Below, piece by piece: positions 53,219 to 62,065 of a stretch of DNA of 64,000 nt. Where the stretch lies: contig JAVHWA010000047.1 of the NCBI GenBank assembly GCA_032160165.1, positions 1-64,000 on the forward strand, in the 5' to 3' direction. The DNA is from QHXM01 sp032160165 (lineage in GTDB: Bacteria; Acidobacteriota; Blastocatellia; Pyrinomonadales; Pyrinomonadaceae). The number at the start of each line of letters is the position of its first letter. Position 1 is the first letter of the stretch. The position numbers and the translations under genes are program-made. The notes under the pieces are model-generated. The model searched no databases, had not been told where the DNA came from, and saw nothing but the letters and a program-made list of their open reading frames with translations.

Positions 53219-55435
53219 ATGTCCATTGAGTCACCGCCAACTGATCTGCCTAAGAATAAGACAACGGACCCTAGGCTTGATGAGTTGCTAGGCAGCGAGC
53301 TCGCCCCTTACTGGCTTTCGTCCATCATCGAATCGGCGGACGACGCCATCATCAGCAAGACCCTGGAGGGCCGCATCACCAGTTGGAACAAGGGGGCCGA
53401 GCGCATCTTTGGCTACACGGCGGAGGAGGCGGTCGGACAACCTGTCACCATTCTGATTCCCGAAGACCATCTGGACGAGGAGCCGGACATCCTGGCGCGC
53501 CTGCGCGCGGGCGAGCGCATCGAGCACTACGAGACAGTGCGCCTGCGAAAAGATGGCACGTTGATGAACATCTCCCTCACCGTCTCGCCGATCATGGGGC
53601 CGAACAACACTGTCATCGGGGCTTCGAAGATCGCCCGCGACATCACAGAACGTAAGCGTGCTGAACTGGAACTACACGAAGCCAGAACGCAACTTGAAGT
53701 ACTGCTTGGGCGGGAGAGCCGCATGCGGCTGGCGGCTGAAGTAGCGGAGCGCCGAGCCAAGCTCCTGGCCGAGGCAAGCACTCTTCTTACTTCTTCCCTT
53801 AATTATGAAACCACGCTGGCGCAAGTAGCCGGGCTGGCCGTGCCCGACCTGGCCGACTGGTGCGCAGTTGACGTGCTGGGGGATGACAAATCAATTGTTC
53901 GTCTGGGGGTGGCCCACGCCCAACATGCAAAAGTGCAATGGGCCACTGAGCTTAATCGGCGTTACCCGCTTAACCCGGACGACGAGCGAGGAGTGCCGGC
54001 GGTGATTCGAACTGGCAAGTCGGAACTCTATACGGAGATTCCGGATGAATTGCTGGTTGCATCGGCGCGTGACGAAGAACACCTCCGGCTGGTGCGCCAG
54101 GTTGGCTTCACGTCCGCGATGGTCGTCCCGCTCTCCCTCCGCAACAAGACCTTCGGCGCAATTACCTTCGTGACTGATGAATCCAAGCGCCGGTACGAAG
54201 CGGCCGACCTGCTGTTCGCCGAGGACCTCGGGCGGCGCGCTGCAATCGCCATCGAGAACGCGCGCCTTTACACGGACTCTCAGGAGTCCAGTCGCCTCAA
54301 AGACCAATTCCTCGCCAATATCTCGCACGAGTTGCGCACTCCGCTCACAGCTGTGATGGGGTGGGCCCATATGCTGCGGGCAGGACAACTCGATGCCCGA
54401 AGCACGACCCACGCGCTTGAAACTATAGAACGCAATGCGCGCTCGCAGGCGCAACTCATCGACGACCTGCTCGACGTGTCGCGCATTATCACGGGCAAGC
54501 TGCGCCTCGATGTCAGGCGAGTTGAGCCCGGATCATTCATTGAATCAGCCATCGAGGCCCTGCGACCTGCCGCCGATGCCAAGGAAGTCCGCGTCCAGAG
54601 GGTGATGGACACGGGCGTGGTTTCCGTTGCGGGTGACCCAGCACGTTTACAACAGGTGGTCTGGAATCTTTTATCGAACGCCATAAAGTTCACGCCCAAA
54701 GGCGGACGGGTGCAGGTGAGATTGGAGCGCGTCGACTCGCACATCGAGATTGGCGTTAGCGACACAGGGATTGGTATCAAACCCGAGTTCTTACCTCACG
54801 TCTTCGAGCGCTTTCGGCAGGCTGATCAGACGACGACGCGTCAATACGGCGGGCTGGGTCTTGGGCTCGCGATAGTGCGTCAGTTGGTGGAACTTCACGG
54901 GGGCACGGTGGGAGCAGAGAGCACAGGCGAAGGTCAGGGCGCGACTTTTACCGTACGCCTTCCAATAGTCCCGATCTACCAGAAGGAAACCCAGGGAGAA
55001 CAGCTCCACCCGGCGGCCAGGGAAACGCTGCGTTCATACGATTGTCCTGAGAGGCTGGACGGGCTGAAGGTGCTGGTGGTTGATGACGAGCCGGACACTA
55101 GAGAGTTACTTAAATTTGGGCTCAGTCAATGCGGGGCACATGTGACAGTTGCGGGGTCCACTCAAGAGGCGATGGAAGCTATCGAAAAGGAAAGGCCCGA
55201 ACTCTTAATCAGCGATATCGGGATGCCAATCGAGGACGGATACGAACTGATCCGGCGAGTGCGAGCGTTGTCGGTGGAGCGTGGAGGTCGAGTACCTGCC
55301 ATCGCCCTGACGGCGTATGCGAGGACTGAAGATCGATTGAAGGCGCTCAGGTCCGGATACCACATGCACGTGCCGAAACCGGTCGAACTGTCGGAACTAG
55401 TTACCGTAGCAGCCAGCCTGATTCGGCGCGACTGA
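53219..55435 (+). CDS. Hybrid sensor histidine kinase / response regulator
   Basis: 738 residues from ATG 53219 (GTG 53213 also possible). PAS domain (about 30-150, IIESADDAIISKTLEGRITS), GAF domain (about 190-345), HisKA with phospho-accepting His in ANISHELRTPLTAVMGW, HATPase with NLLSNAIKFTPKGG and GLGLAIVRQLVELHGG, and a C-terminal receiver with VLVVDDEPD and LLISDIGMP. No membrane helix is evident, so it is a soluble sensor. No output regulator is next to it. Confidence 0.93.
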   Translation: MSIESPPTDLPKNKTTDPRLDELLGSELAPYWLSSIIESADDAIISKTLEGRITSWNKGAERIFGYTAEEAVGQPVTILIPEDHLDEEPDILARLRAGERIEHYETVRLRKDGTLMNISLTVSPIMGPNNTVIGASKIARDITERKRAELELHEARTQLEVLLGRESRMRLAAEVAERRAKLLAEASTLLTSSLNYETTLAQVAGLAVPDLADWCAVDVLGDDKSIVRLGVAHAQHAKVQWATELNRRYPLNPDDERGVPAVIRTGKSELYTEIPDELLVASARDEEHLRLVRQVGFTSAMVVPLSLRNKTFGAITFVTDESKRRYEAADLLFAEDLGRRAAIAIENARLYTDSQESSRLKDQFLANISHELRTPLTAVMGWAHMLRAGQLDARSTTHALETIERNARSQAQLIDDLLDVSRIITGKLRLDVRRVEPGSFIESAIEALRPAADAKEVRVQRVMDTGVVSVAGDPARLQQVVWNLLSNAIKFTPKGGRVQVRLERVDSHIEIGVSDTGIGIKPEFLPHVFERFRQADQTTTRQYGGLGLGLAIVRQLVELHGGTVGAESTGEGQGATFTVRLPIVPIYQKETQGEQLHPAARETLRSYDCPERLDGLKVLVVDDEPDTRELLKFGLSQCGAHVTVAGSTQEAMEAIEKERPELLISDIGMPIEDGYELIRRVRALSVERGGRVPAIALTAYARTEDRLKALRSGYHMHVPKPVELSELVTVAASLIRRD

Positions 55436-55591
55436 GAGTGCCCGCGACGGCATGGATCGATCTCCTGCTGCCACCGAGCATTCCGCGCCCGGCAACCCGA
55501 AACGCCCGACAGACCATCACAAGCCTGCGCAAGTAGTCACGAACCTCTCCCAAGCTTGAAACCCAGCCCATAAATTGAAAGAATTGGACCC

Positions 55592-56929
55592 ATGATGAGA
55601 AAGAGTCCCCTACGCGCAGTCGCCGTCCTGGCCTCGATGCTAATTACCGCCGTCACCGTGTTCGCCCAATCGGGCTCCACTAGACCGCGCCGAGTCGTTC
55701 GACAGACAACTCAGACCCAGAAGTCGGCCAGCACCGATAACACGCCGCCGCCGCTTCTGGAGGTCGAGCCTGCGAATTCGACTTCTACGGGAAGGCGCCG
55801 AAATACTAACAACGCAACGACGACCACCTCCGACGCTCCGTTGCTCAATACCACCGCGTCGACTCCGGTGGCGGTGGATCCCGCAACCAATCCGAACGGC
55901 GTGGTTGGCTCGAACAGCGCGGCTGGAACGGCGAGGGCCTTCTCGCTGCTGCAGCAGAAAGACTATGCAGGGGCATTGAGAGAAGCGAAGCAGGTGGTTG
56001 CCACCAACCCGGAAGACTCCGACGCCTGGAAGATCGCCGGGTTCGCCGAGTTGAATCTCAAACAATATGAAGCATCGGCTACAGACTTGCAGAAAGCTTT
56101 GGACCTTCAGCGCGTGGCAAAGCAGGAAGATCCCTTCACGGTTGACGCGCTTGGACATGCTTACTTTCTTGCCGACAAGTTCGACCGCGCGCTCCCGATG
56201 CTGATCATCACCACATCGCGCAAAGATGCGAAGCCCGACGCAATCACGCTCTACTATCGCGGTGTCGCCGAGTATCAAACTAAAAAGCCAACCGATGCCG
56301 AGCGCACCTTTAACGCGATCGTAAAAGATAATCCGAAAGACGCCGCCGCTCTCTTCTATCTTGGTCAGATAGCGTTCGAACGAAACGATCTGGATGGGGC
56401 GATCGCCGCGCTCAACCGCGCAACCATGAACGACGCGCGTTTGGTCTCTGCGTGGAACCTGCTCACACTGGCGTACCTGCAGCGCGCGGGGATGGCGACC
56501 ACTCCGGAAAAGGCCGACGCCGAATACGCCAGCGCTGTCAGGGCCGGTGAAGGGTTGACGCGAGTGAGGACCGACGTGGAAGCGAACGTGCTGTTCGCGC
56601 AGGCTCTGGTTGCGGCGAAGCAATTCGTCCGCTCGGCGTCTGTACTGGAGCGCTTCGTAGCGGCGGCCGACGCCAGCCCCAGCGCGCTTTATCTCTATGG
56701 CATCTCACAATCTCGGGCGAAGAATTTTCCCAGAGCCATCTCCGCACTGGAACGCGCGTCGACGAAGACGCCGGACGATGCAAACATCTACCGCGAGCTG
56801 GGATACGCTTATGAAATTTCGAAGCTGTATGCGAAAGCCCTGACTGCTTATGAAAGAGGCATGGCGCTCGCTCCAAACGATGCGGACTTTAAGGAGTCTG
56901 CCGAACGCGTTCGTCCGTACGCGAAGTAA
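55592..56929 (+). CDS. Secreted TPR protein
   Basis: 445 residues. A signal peptide ends near VTVFAQ, followed by a Thr/Ser/Arg-rich low-complexity part (27-110) and about eight tetratricopeptide-like repeats (from ~115), for example DAWKIAGFAELNLKQYEASA and ANIYRELGYAYEISKLYAKA. Such proteins act as periplasmic scaffolds; partner unknown. The gene is followed by a GTCCAA-type heptamer palindrome. Confidence 0.85.
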   Translation: MMRKSPLRAVAVLASMLITAVTVFAQSGSTRPRRVVRQTTQTQKSASTDNTPPPLLEVEPANSTSTGRRRNTNNATTTTSDAPLLNTTASTPVAVDPATNPNGVVGSNSAAGTARAFSLLQQKDYAGALREAKQVVATNPEDSDAWKIAGFAELNLKQYEASATDLQKALDLQRVAKQEDPFTVDALGHAYFLADKFDRALPMLIITTSRKDAKPDAITLYYRGVAEYQTKKPTDAERTFNAIVKDNPKDAAALFYLGQIAFERNDLDGAIAALNRATMNDARLVSAWNLLTLAYLQRAGMATTPEKADAEYASAVRAGEGLTRVRTDVEANVLFAQALVAAKQFVRSASVLERFVAAADASPSALYLYGISQSRAKNFPRAISALERASTKTPDDANIYRELGYAYEISKLYAKALTAYERGMALAPNDADFKESAERVRPYAK

Positions 56930-56931
56930 GC

Positions 56932-57005
56932 GGTCCAATGTCCAAGGTCCAAAGTCTGAGACACAGCTTTCGACTTTGGACCTTGGACTTTGAACTTTGG
57001 ACATC
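56932..57005. repeat. Heptamer-based palindrome, GTCCAA type
   Basis: Left arm (56932-56956) repeats GTCCAAT, GTCCAAG, GTCCAAA; right arm (56971-57005) is the inverse of GTCCAAA, GTTCAAA, GTCCAAG, GTCCAAA. Same architecture as copies at 4186 and 61952 but a different word. Confidence 0.8.
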
Positions 57006-57026
57006 GTTTGCGGTAGCATCCACTCC

Positions 57027-57539
57027 ATGAGAACCCCGAAAATCCCCGGCATAAGCCTAAGCCGAATTATCTTACGTTCTGTCATCGCACTCTGCTTGTT
57101 CCTCCTGGTCGCACAGTCAGCGATGGCCGCTGGTTGGAACGGGATCGAGCCTTTGAAGTCGCGGCGCGCAGACGTCGAACGAATTCTGGGAGTACCCATT
57201 GAGGACCAGCCGGGCCAGGATGGGACGCTGCACTTTAAGGTCGCGGGCGGCAAGGTTACCGTCGCCTTCGTCAGTGCCAGGTTCGTTTCCAGCAAGAAAC
57301 TTTCCCTTGATCTGGAAGGCACAGTCCTACAGATAGTCCTCCAGCACGAGAATTCGTCCGACACTCCAGAGTCGATGGGTTTGAGTGGCAAAGGCGACTT
57401 TGAGCGCGAAGACATTCACGGCGCAAGTATTTTTCGCAATCAGAAGGAAGGTATTATCTACACCTTCGTCGAAAGCCGATTGAAAACGACGCGTTACACG
57501 CCATCAGCCAGACAACTGGGCCGTGCCAGGGCCGGGTAA
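57027..57539 (+). CDS. Secreted protein of unknown function
   Basis: About 170 residues from ATG 57027. A basic N-terminus and hydrophobic stretch (IILRSVIALCLFLLVAQSAMAA) form a signal peptide. The mature part (VERILGVPIEDQPGQDGTLHF) resembles no family I can name. The ATG lies 22 bases after the heptamer palindrome. Confidence 0.65.
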   Translation: MRTPKIPGISLSRIILRSVIALCLFLLVAQSAMAAGWNGIEPLKSRRADVERILGVPIEDQPGQDGTLHFKVAGGKVTVAFVSARFVSSKKLSLDLEGTVLQIVLQHENSSDTPESMGLSGKGDFEREDIHGASIFRNQKEGIIYTFVESRLKTTRYTPSARQLGRARAG

Positions 57540-57609
57540 GAGCACAGCGGGTACTACTCCCATCGCGTTACGTCAGGTTACATGGCGACGATTCGAACTT
57601 TGAGACTCC

Positions 57610-58140
57610 ATGACGAGCGGCGACGAAGAGCAGGCTGAACACATATCAATGGGGCCGCGGGATTCGAAGGCGGACCTCAGTACGTGCTGCGTATGCAGCA
57701 AGGTCGCGCGACGCGCCGATGCTCGCTTCTGTGCCGAATGCGGGTCTCCGATGGGCGATACCTATCTCCCAGCGAGTGCGTTGTGGGCGTCGTATAACCA
57801 GAAACGTCGGCGTCCTGTCAGCGCTGTAAGCGCATTGACGACGAGGACGCCGGCGAAACAGTTTGTGTCCTCGATAGTGTCTACATCGAACAGAAACGGC
57901 GCCTCGACCACCGCGCTCGCGTTTGTGACCTACGCGCTGGTTCCATACCTGGGAATTCTGTTTTGCCCGGGCGCCTTGCTGATGGGCGGTGTCGGGATAT
58001 ACAGCTCATATAGACTGCCAGAGCGAGGTGGTCGGCGCGCGTCGTATCTCAGCGTCGTGCTTGGGTTGTTACTCTTCTGCGCACAGCTATTCCTGTGGTG
58101 GATTCTGTACAAGATTCCCGAATGGAGTAATAGGCCGTAG
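57610..58140 (+). CDS. Zinc-ribbon membrane protein
   Basis: 176 residues. CCVCSKVARRADARFCAEC near residues 26-44 forms a zinc ribbon; two membrane helices (about 108-136 and 146-168) lie at the C-terminal end. It belongs to the same general class as the protein at 37804. Role unknown. Confidence 0.65.
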   Translation: MTSGDEEQAEHISMGPRDSKADLSTCCVCSKVARRADARFCAECGSPMGDTYLPASALWASYNQKRRRPVSAVSALTTRTPAKQFVSSIVSTSNRNGASTTALAFVTYALVPYLGILFCPGALLMGGVGIYSSYRLPERGGRRASYLSVVLGLLLFCAQLFLWWILYKIPEWSNRP

Positions 58141-58361
58141 AGTTCAATACGGAAGTATTAGCTTGCGACGAGCGGGCGACAAAGTGAAGTTTGTCGGACA
58201 ATTGCTTTGAAACTACGTTGACCTGGCTCGAATCCTTGAAAAGAAATTACTGTCTGGCAACGTTTGCATCACCTGGAAGCGTCTTTAATATTACACAAGA
58301 CGGGCGTTCCTCCGTTGACCGCCTATTCCAATCGTAAGCTCTCAGTAAAGGGGACAAAGTT

Positions 58362-58940
58362 ATGAGAAGCGTGTTTAAGTTTCTTGGGGTAGGGCTGCTC
58401 CTGTCGATGACGGCGGCGGTCGGTCTGGCGCAGCGTCCGCGAGCAGTCGACACCTCACAACCGGCATCCGATTCGAAAGCCAGCCTGCCGCCCGCGCCTC
58501 AATCGTTCAAGGCGAAGTATGAAGGCGGGGTATTCGGTCATTCAAAAACCAAGATGGGAACGCTCAGTTTCGACGACGTCAACAGCCGCCTCGTGTTCCG
58601 CGACGAGAATAACAAGGAATTTCTTTCAATGCCCTACTCGGCGATAACGGGAGCGTTTGCCGACACGCAAAAGCATACTCCGACGGGCGCCAAGGTCATG
58701 CGGAGTCTTCCAATTCCGTACGGCGGAAATCTCGCCGGTTGGTTCATCAAACGCAAGTATCAATATCTGGCTTTGCAGTTCGATGATCCGGACACACACG
58801 TTGCGGGTTCGACCAGTTTTAAGCTCGAGAACAAAGAGATTCTTGCGTCGGTAGTCAATTCGGTGGCAGAGAAGGCTGGACTTGAGGCGCGCGGCGAGGT
58901 CTTCATTCGCAAGAAGCCCGCGAAAGACCCGAGCATGTAA
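58362..58940 (+). CDS. Secreted protein of unknown function
   Basis: 192 residues with a signal peptide ending at VGLAQ. The mature part has KYEGGVFGHSKTKMGTLSF and EFLSMPYSAITGAFADTQKH, a pattern reminiscent of PH-like or GRAM-like beta-sandwich folds, but this is only an impression. It is convergent with lpxI, with a heptamer palindrome between. Confidence 0.6.
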   Translation: MRSVFKFLGVGLLLSMTAAVGLAQRPRAVDTSQPASDSKASLPPAPQSFKAKYEGGVFGHSKTKMGTLSFDDVNSRLVFRDENNKEFLSMPYSAITGAFADTQKHTPTGAKVMRSLPIPYGGNLAGWFIKRKYQYLALQFDDPDTHVAGSTSFKLENKEILASVVNSVAEKAGLEARGEVFIRKKPAKDPSM

Positions 58941-58953
58941 AGAAGGCAAGAGG

Positions 58954-59018
58954 AAAAAGGTAAAAGTAAAAGGCAAAAGTGAAGAGGAGGTGCGCTCGAA
59001 TCACTTTTGCCTTTTACC
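58954..59018. repeat. Heptamer-based palindrome, GGTAAAA type
   Basis: The left arm is built from near-seven-base words GGTAAAA, GTAAAAG, GCAAAAG; the right arm (59001-59018) is the exact inverse of its last 18 bases. It separates two convergent genes and could terminate both. Confidence 0.7.
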
Positions 59019-59819
59019 CTAGTTGACGGCGACGATCGCGATTCGCTTCTCATCGGCGATTCGCAGCATCTGTTCACGATCGAACATTAGAGTCTTGCCC
59101 GCCGTCAGGCAGAGACACGTTGCTCCCGCCGCGAGCATGCTTTCGATGGTGGGAACGCCGACCACGGGAACATCGAAACGCATATCCTGGTCGGGCTTGG
59201 CCACTTTCACCACAGTCAATTGTCCACGCGCCAGCTCGCCTGCTCGTCGGACAGTAGCGTCGGTCCCTTCCATGGCTTCGATAGCAACGCAGGCGCGCGC
59301 GCGCACGACGATGGTTTGACCGAGATCAAGTCGCGCGATTTCGCGAGCTACTTCCAGTCCATATCCGATGTCGCCTCGCTCACGCTCGTTGGGAGCACGG
59401 CGGGTGAGCGTCCCCACCTGGGGAAGATGATCCTGCAGGAAGAAGGTCGAGTCGATAAGTTCTATGCCTTCGCTGGCAAGCTCGTCTGCCACGCCCCCAA
59501 TCAGCGCGTCGGTATTTCGACGCGGCAGTCGAAGGAGCATTTTCAACATGCGGACGTCAGGGAGCGCTCCGCTGAAGATTTGTACGTGTTTGACCTGACC
59601 GGCCATGATCGCTTTCTCCACGCCTTCGCGCTTGAAGTAGCGAATCATCTTTCCCAATTGTCCAATGCCGACCCAGGTCACGCGCTCAGCGACACGGCTG
59701 ATCTCGGGATCCGTCTCCTCGCGAATTGCAGCCACTGAGAGAGCTACGCCCGCCTTGCGCGCTCCTTCGAGCACGAGAAAAGGAAAGCGGCCGTTGCCTG
59801 CAATCAATCCGTAGCGCAT
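59019..59819 (-). CDS. lpxI: UDP-2,3-diacylglucosamine pyrophosphatase LpxI
   Basis: 266 residues. YGLIAGNGRFPFLVLEGA, then MAGQVKHVQIFSGALPDVRML and VGVPTIESMLAAGATCLCLTA are LpxI (DUF1009) signatures. It hydrolyses UDP-2,3-diacylglucosamine in lipid A synthesis, replacing LpxH. It follows lpxA in the leftward cluster, separated by a heptamer palindrome. Confidence 0.95.
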   Translation of the reverse strand: MRYGLIAGNGRFPFLVLEGARKAGVALSVAAIREETDPEISRVAERVTWVGIGQLGKMIRYFKREGVEKAIMAGQVKHVQIFSGALPDVRMLKMLLRLPRRNTDALIGGVADELASEGIELIDSTFFLQDHLPQVGTLTRRAPNERERGDIGYGLEVAREIARLDLGQTIVVRARACVAIEAMEGTDATVRRAGELARGQLTVVKVAKPDQDMRFDVPVVGVPTIESMLAAGATCLCLTAGKTLMFDREQMLRIADEKRIAIVAVN

Positions 59820-59823
59820 AAGA

Positions 59824-59904
59824 GAGTGATAGGTGATAAGTGATGGGTGATAGGCGCTAAAGAATGAGTTAGAACATGTCTCTTATCACCCATCACCCAT
59901 CACT
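59824..59904. repeat. Heptamer-based palindrome, GTGATAG type
   Basis: Left arm (59824-59853) repeats GTGATAG, GTGATAA, GTGATGG, GTGATAG; right arm (59883-59904) is the inverse of GTGATGG, GTGATGG, GTGATAA. It sits between lpxA and lpxI. Confidence 0.8.
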
Positions 59905-60721
59905 ACTTGATGACGCCGCGCTCGGATGACTCAATAAAGCGAATGAGTTCATCCACTTCATTGGAGTCGCGTATTTCCGCTCGAATCTGTGCGACTGCCT
60001 GAGTTGTATTCAGCCTGGATGATAGAAGCAGGTGGAAGGCATGATGTAGGCTTTTGATGACGTCCTGCGAATGACCGCGCCGCTTCATTCCCGTCACATT
60101 CAAGCCATAGCACTTCGCGTGATTGCCAACAGTGAGCGCGTATGGGAGGGCGTCTTTCACCACCACCGAGTAGCCGCCGACGTAGGCTTCTTTTCCTATT
60201 CGGCAGAATTGATGAACACCTGAATAAGCGCCGATGTTCGCGCCGTCTTCGACGGTGACGTGACCCGCCAGCGTAGCTCCATTGGCCATGATCACGTTAT
60301 CACCCAGAGAACAATCATGTGCGACGTGCGCCTGGGCCATGATCAGACAATCATCGCCGGTCTGCGTCACGCCGCCTCCACCAGCCGTGCCGCGATGAAT
60401 GGTGACGAACTCGCGTATATGGTTGCGCCTGCCTACGCGTGTTTCAGTCGCTTCGCCTTTGTACTTCAGGTCCTGCGAGGGAAGACCGATGGAGACGAAG
60501 GGGAACACGTGCGTTTCGTCACCGATGGTGGTGGTGCCGTCGATGACACAATGAGATTCGAGACGCACGCCGTCGCCCAATGTGACTCCGTCGCCCACGA
60601 TGGAAAAAGGGCCGATGAAGCAGTCGCGTCCGAGTCGCGCGCGTGGACTGACAACAGCTGAAGGATGAATTGATTGTTCGGGCACTGTGGCGGAAAGATT
60701 GCGCGGCGACGAGACGCTCAT
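59903..60721 (-). CDS. lpxA: Acyl-ACP--UDP-N-acetylglucosamine O-acyltransferase
   Basis: 272 residues of left-handed beta-helix hexapeptide repeats (IHPSAVVSPRARLGRDCFIG and onward), with the conserved EFVTIHRGT and QAHVAHDCSLGDNVIMAN containing the catalytic His, and GANIGAYSGVHQFCRIG. It catalyses the first step of lipid A synthesis. It overlaps fabZ by four bases. Confidence 0.95.
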   Translation of the reverse strand: MSVSSPRNLSATVPEQSIHPSAVVSPRARLGRDCFIGPFSIVGDGVTLGDGVRLESHCVIDGTTTIGDETHVFPFVSIGLPSQDLKYKGEATETRVGRRNHIREFVTIHRGTAGGGGVTQTGDDCLIMAQAHVAHDCSLGDNVIMANGATLAGHVTVEDGANIGAYSGVHQFCRIGKEAYVGGYSVVVKDALPYALTVGNHAKCYGLNVTGMKRRGHSQDVIKSLHHAFHLLLSSRLNTTQAVAQIRAEIRDSNEVDELIRFIESSERGVIK

Positions 60722-61170
60722 TGTGAGGCGGCGCTCCTGTCTGTTATCACGCTCATGATGTCGGCTTCCGCAGCCAACTGCCCGTCAACGTGGGCCAGCC
60801 CGCGCATGCGCTGTACTCTCGAGCCGACGCGCACGGGCGTTACGGTGATAGTCAACGTGTCACCAGGCACGACCGGGCGTCGGAAACGTCCATTGTCGAT
60901 GCCGCTGAAGAGGACCAGTTTTTGATCTCGATTCTCCATCTGGCTCAGCGCATACACCGCACCTACCTGGGCCATTGCTTCGACAACCAGTACGCCGGGC
61001 ATTACCGGGGCGCCTGGAAAGTGACCTTGAAAGAAAGACTCGTTGATCGTTACCTGCTTGATGCCGACAATCTTTTCTCCCGGTATGAGCTCGATAATTC
61101 GATCGACGAGCAGGAAAGGATAACGGTGTGGGAGAATGTCCTGTATCGCGCGGGCGTCGTAAACAGTCAT
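60718..61170 (-). CDS. fabZ: 3-hydroxyacyl-ACP dehydratase FabZ
   Basis: 150 residues from ATG 61170 (an upstream open frame through the heptamer palindrome is not coding). ILPHRYPFLLVDRI carries the catalytic His and FFQGHFPGAPVMPGVLVVEAMAQVG the catalytic Glu helix. It supplies beta-hydroxyacyl chains and, being fused into the lpx cluster, links fatty-acid and lipid A synthesis. Confidence 0.95.
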   Translation of the reverse strand: MTVYDARAIQDILPHRYPFLLVDRIIELIPGEKIVGIKQVTINESFFQGHFPGAPVMPGVLVVEAMAQVGAVYALSQMENRDQKLVLFSGIDNGRFRRPVVPGDTLTITVTPVRVGSRVQRMRGLAHVDGQLAAEADIMSVITDRSAASQ

Positions 61171-61173
61171 AAG

Positions 61174-61252
61174 AAGTAAATGGAAAATAGTAAATGGTGA
61201 ATGGGCGAACGGCCACCGCCGGCCATCTACCACTCACCATTTACTGTTTACG
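61174..61252. repeat. Heptamer-based palindrome, GTAAAT type, copy 2
   Basis: Left arm (61174-61204) includes GTAAATG, GAAAATA, GTAAATG, GTGAATG; right arm (61223-61252) is the inverse of a similar set. A GC-rich loop lies between. It lies between ompH and fabZ. Confidence 0.8.
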
Positions 61253-61257
61253 GGTTT

Positions 61258-61902
61258 TTAGCGAGTGCCTGCTGAAGCAGTCGCGGGATGCGTACTGTTG
61301 TATTCGGTGATGAACGCAGTCGTAACATCCATCGCCTGGTTGACGCTCAGAATTGCCGGCGCCAGCCTGCTAATGTCGAGCACCATGGTAATGCCGCGCT
61401 GTGCCGCAAACTGGTCGATGGCTTTACCGATGTCTGCGGAAATCGGGCCGACGACATCCGTATAGCGTTTGGACATGTCGGCTTTGAGCTGCTCGTCCTT
61501 GTATTTCAAGTCGCGCTGAAGACGTTCGCCCTCATCCTGCTTGGTCTGAATCGTCTTTGGATCAACCACTGAGTTGCCGCTTAATCTTCCGATTTCATCT
61601 GCCAGGGCTTTGATGCGGTTCTGCATGGTTTCCAACTCGTCCGAGCGTGGCTTGAACTCGCGCTCCAGCATGGTAACCGCATTAACGTATCGTGTAATGC
61701 CGCCCTTTTCCGCGCCGAACGCGCCAGTGTTGATAAACGCGATTTTGGTCTCAGGTACAGGGGCATTGCTGGCCGCCGCGGTTGTTTGCGGTGTTGCAGC
61801 CGGGCGTGCAGGGGTTGTACCCGGTCTGGTCTGGGCCGAAGCCGAGACCGCAATTAGAACCGCAAGTGTCATAGTTGCGGCGATCAAACGAAAATTTTTC
61901 AT
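61258..61902 (-). CDS. OmpH/Skp-family periplasmic chaperone
   Basis: 214 residues: signal peptide ending VSASAQ, a Pro/Ala/Thr-rich linker, then KIAFINTGAFGAEKGGITRY and a long charged coiled coil (about 75-155), closing with RGITMVLDISRLAPAILSVN. Skp escorts unfolded outer-membrane proteins to BamA, the gene just upstream. lpxD, which often follows, is missing here. Confidence 0.88.
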   Translation of the reverse strand: MKNFRLIAATMTLAVLIAVSASAQTRPGTTPARPAATPQTTAAASNAPVPETKIAFINTGAFGAEKGGITRYVNAVTMLEREFKPRSDELETMQNRIKALADEIGRLSGNSVVDPKTIQTKQDEGERLQRDLKYKDEQLKADMSKRYTDVVGPISADIGKAIDQFAAQRGITMVLDISRLAPAILSVNQAMDVTTAFITEYNSTHPATASAGTR

Positions 61903-61951
61903 GACTTTCTTGTATTGCTCCTTACTGTAAAAGGCGATGCTGTGCGGCTAC

Positions 61952-62023
61952 GTGGTGAATGGTAAATAGTAAATCGCGGATGAGCTGCTATCTATTTACC
62001 ATTTACGATTCACCATTTACCGG
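61952..62023. repeat. Heptamer-based palindrome, GTAAAT type, copy 3
   Basis: Left arm (61952-61976) has GTGAATG, GTAAATA, GTAAATC; right arm (61992-62023) is the inverse of GTAAATG, GTGAATC, GTAAATG, GTAAATA. It lies between bamA and ompH. Confidence 0.82.
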
Positions 62024-62065
62024 TGTTGTGATGTTCGCCCCGCCTGTATGGTTGACATTCAAAAC

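Noticed and set aside
61171..61233. N-terminal extension of FabZ
   Set aside because: It would be encoded by the heptamer palindrome; the conserved protein begins at ATG 61170.
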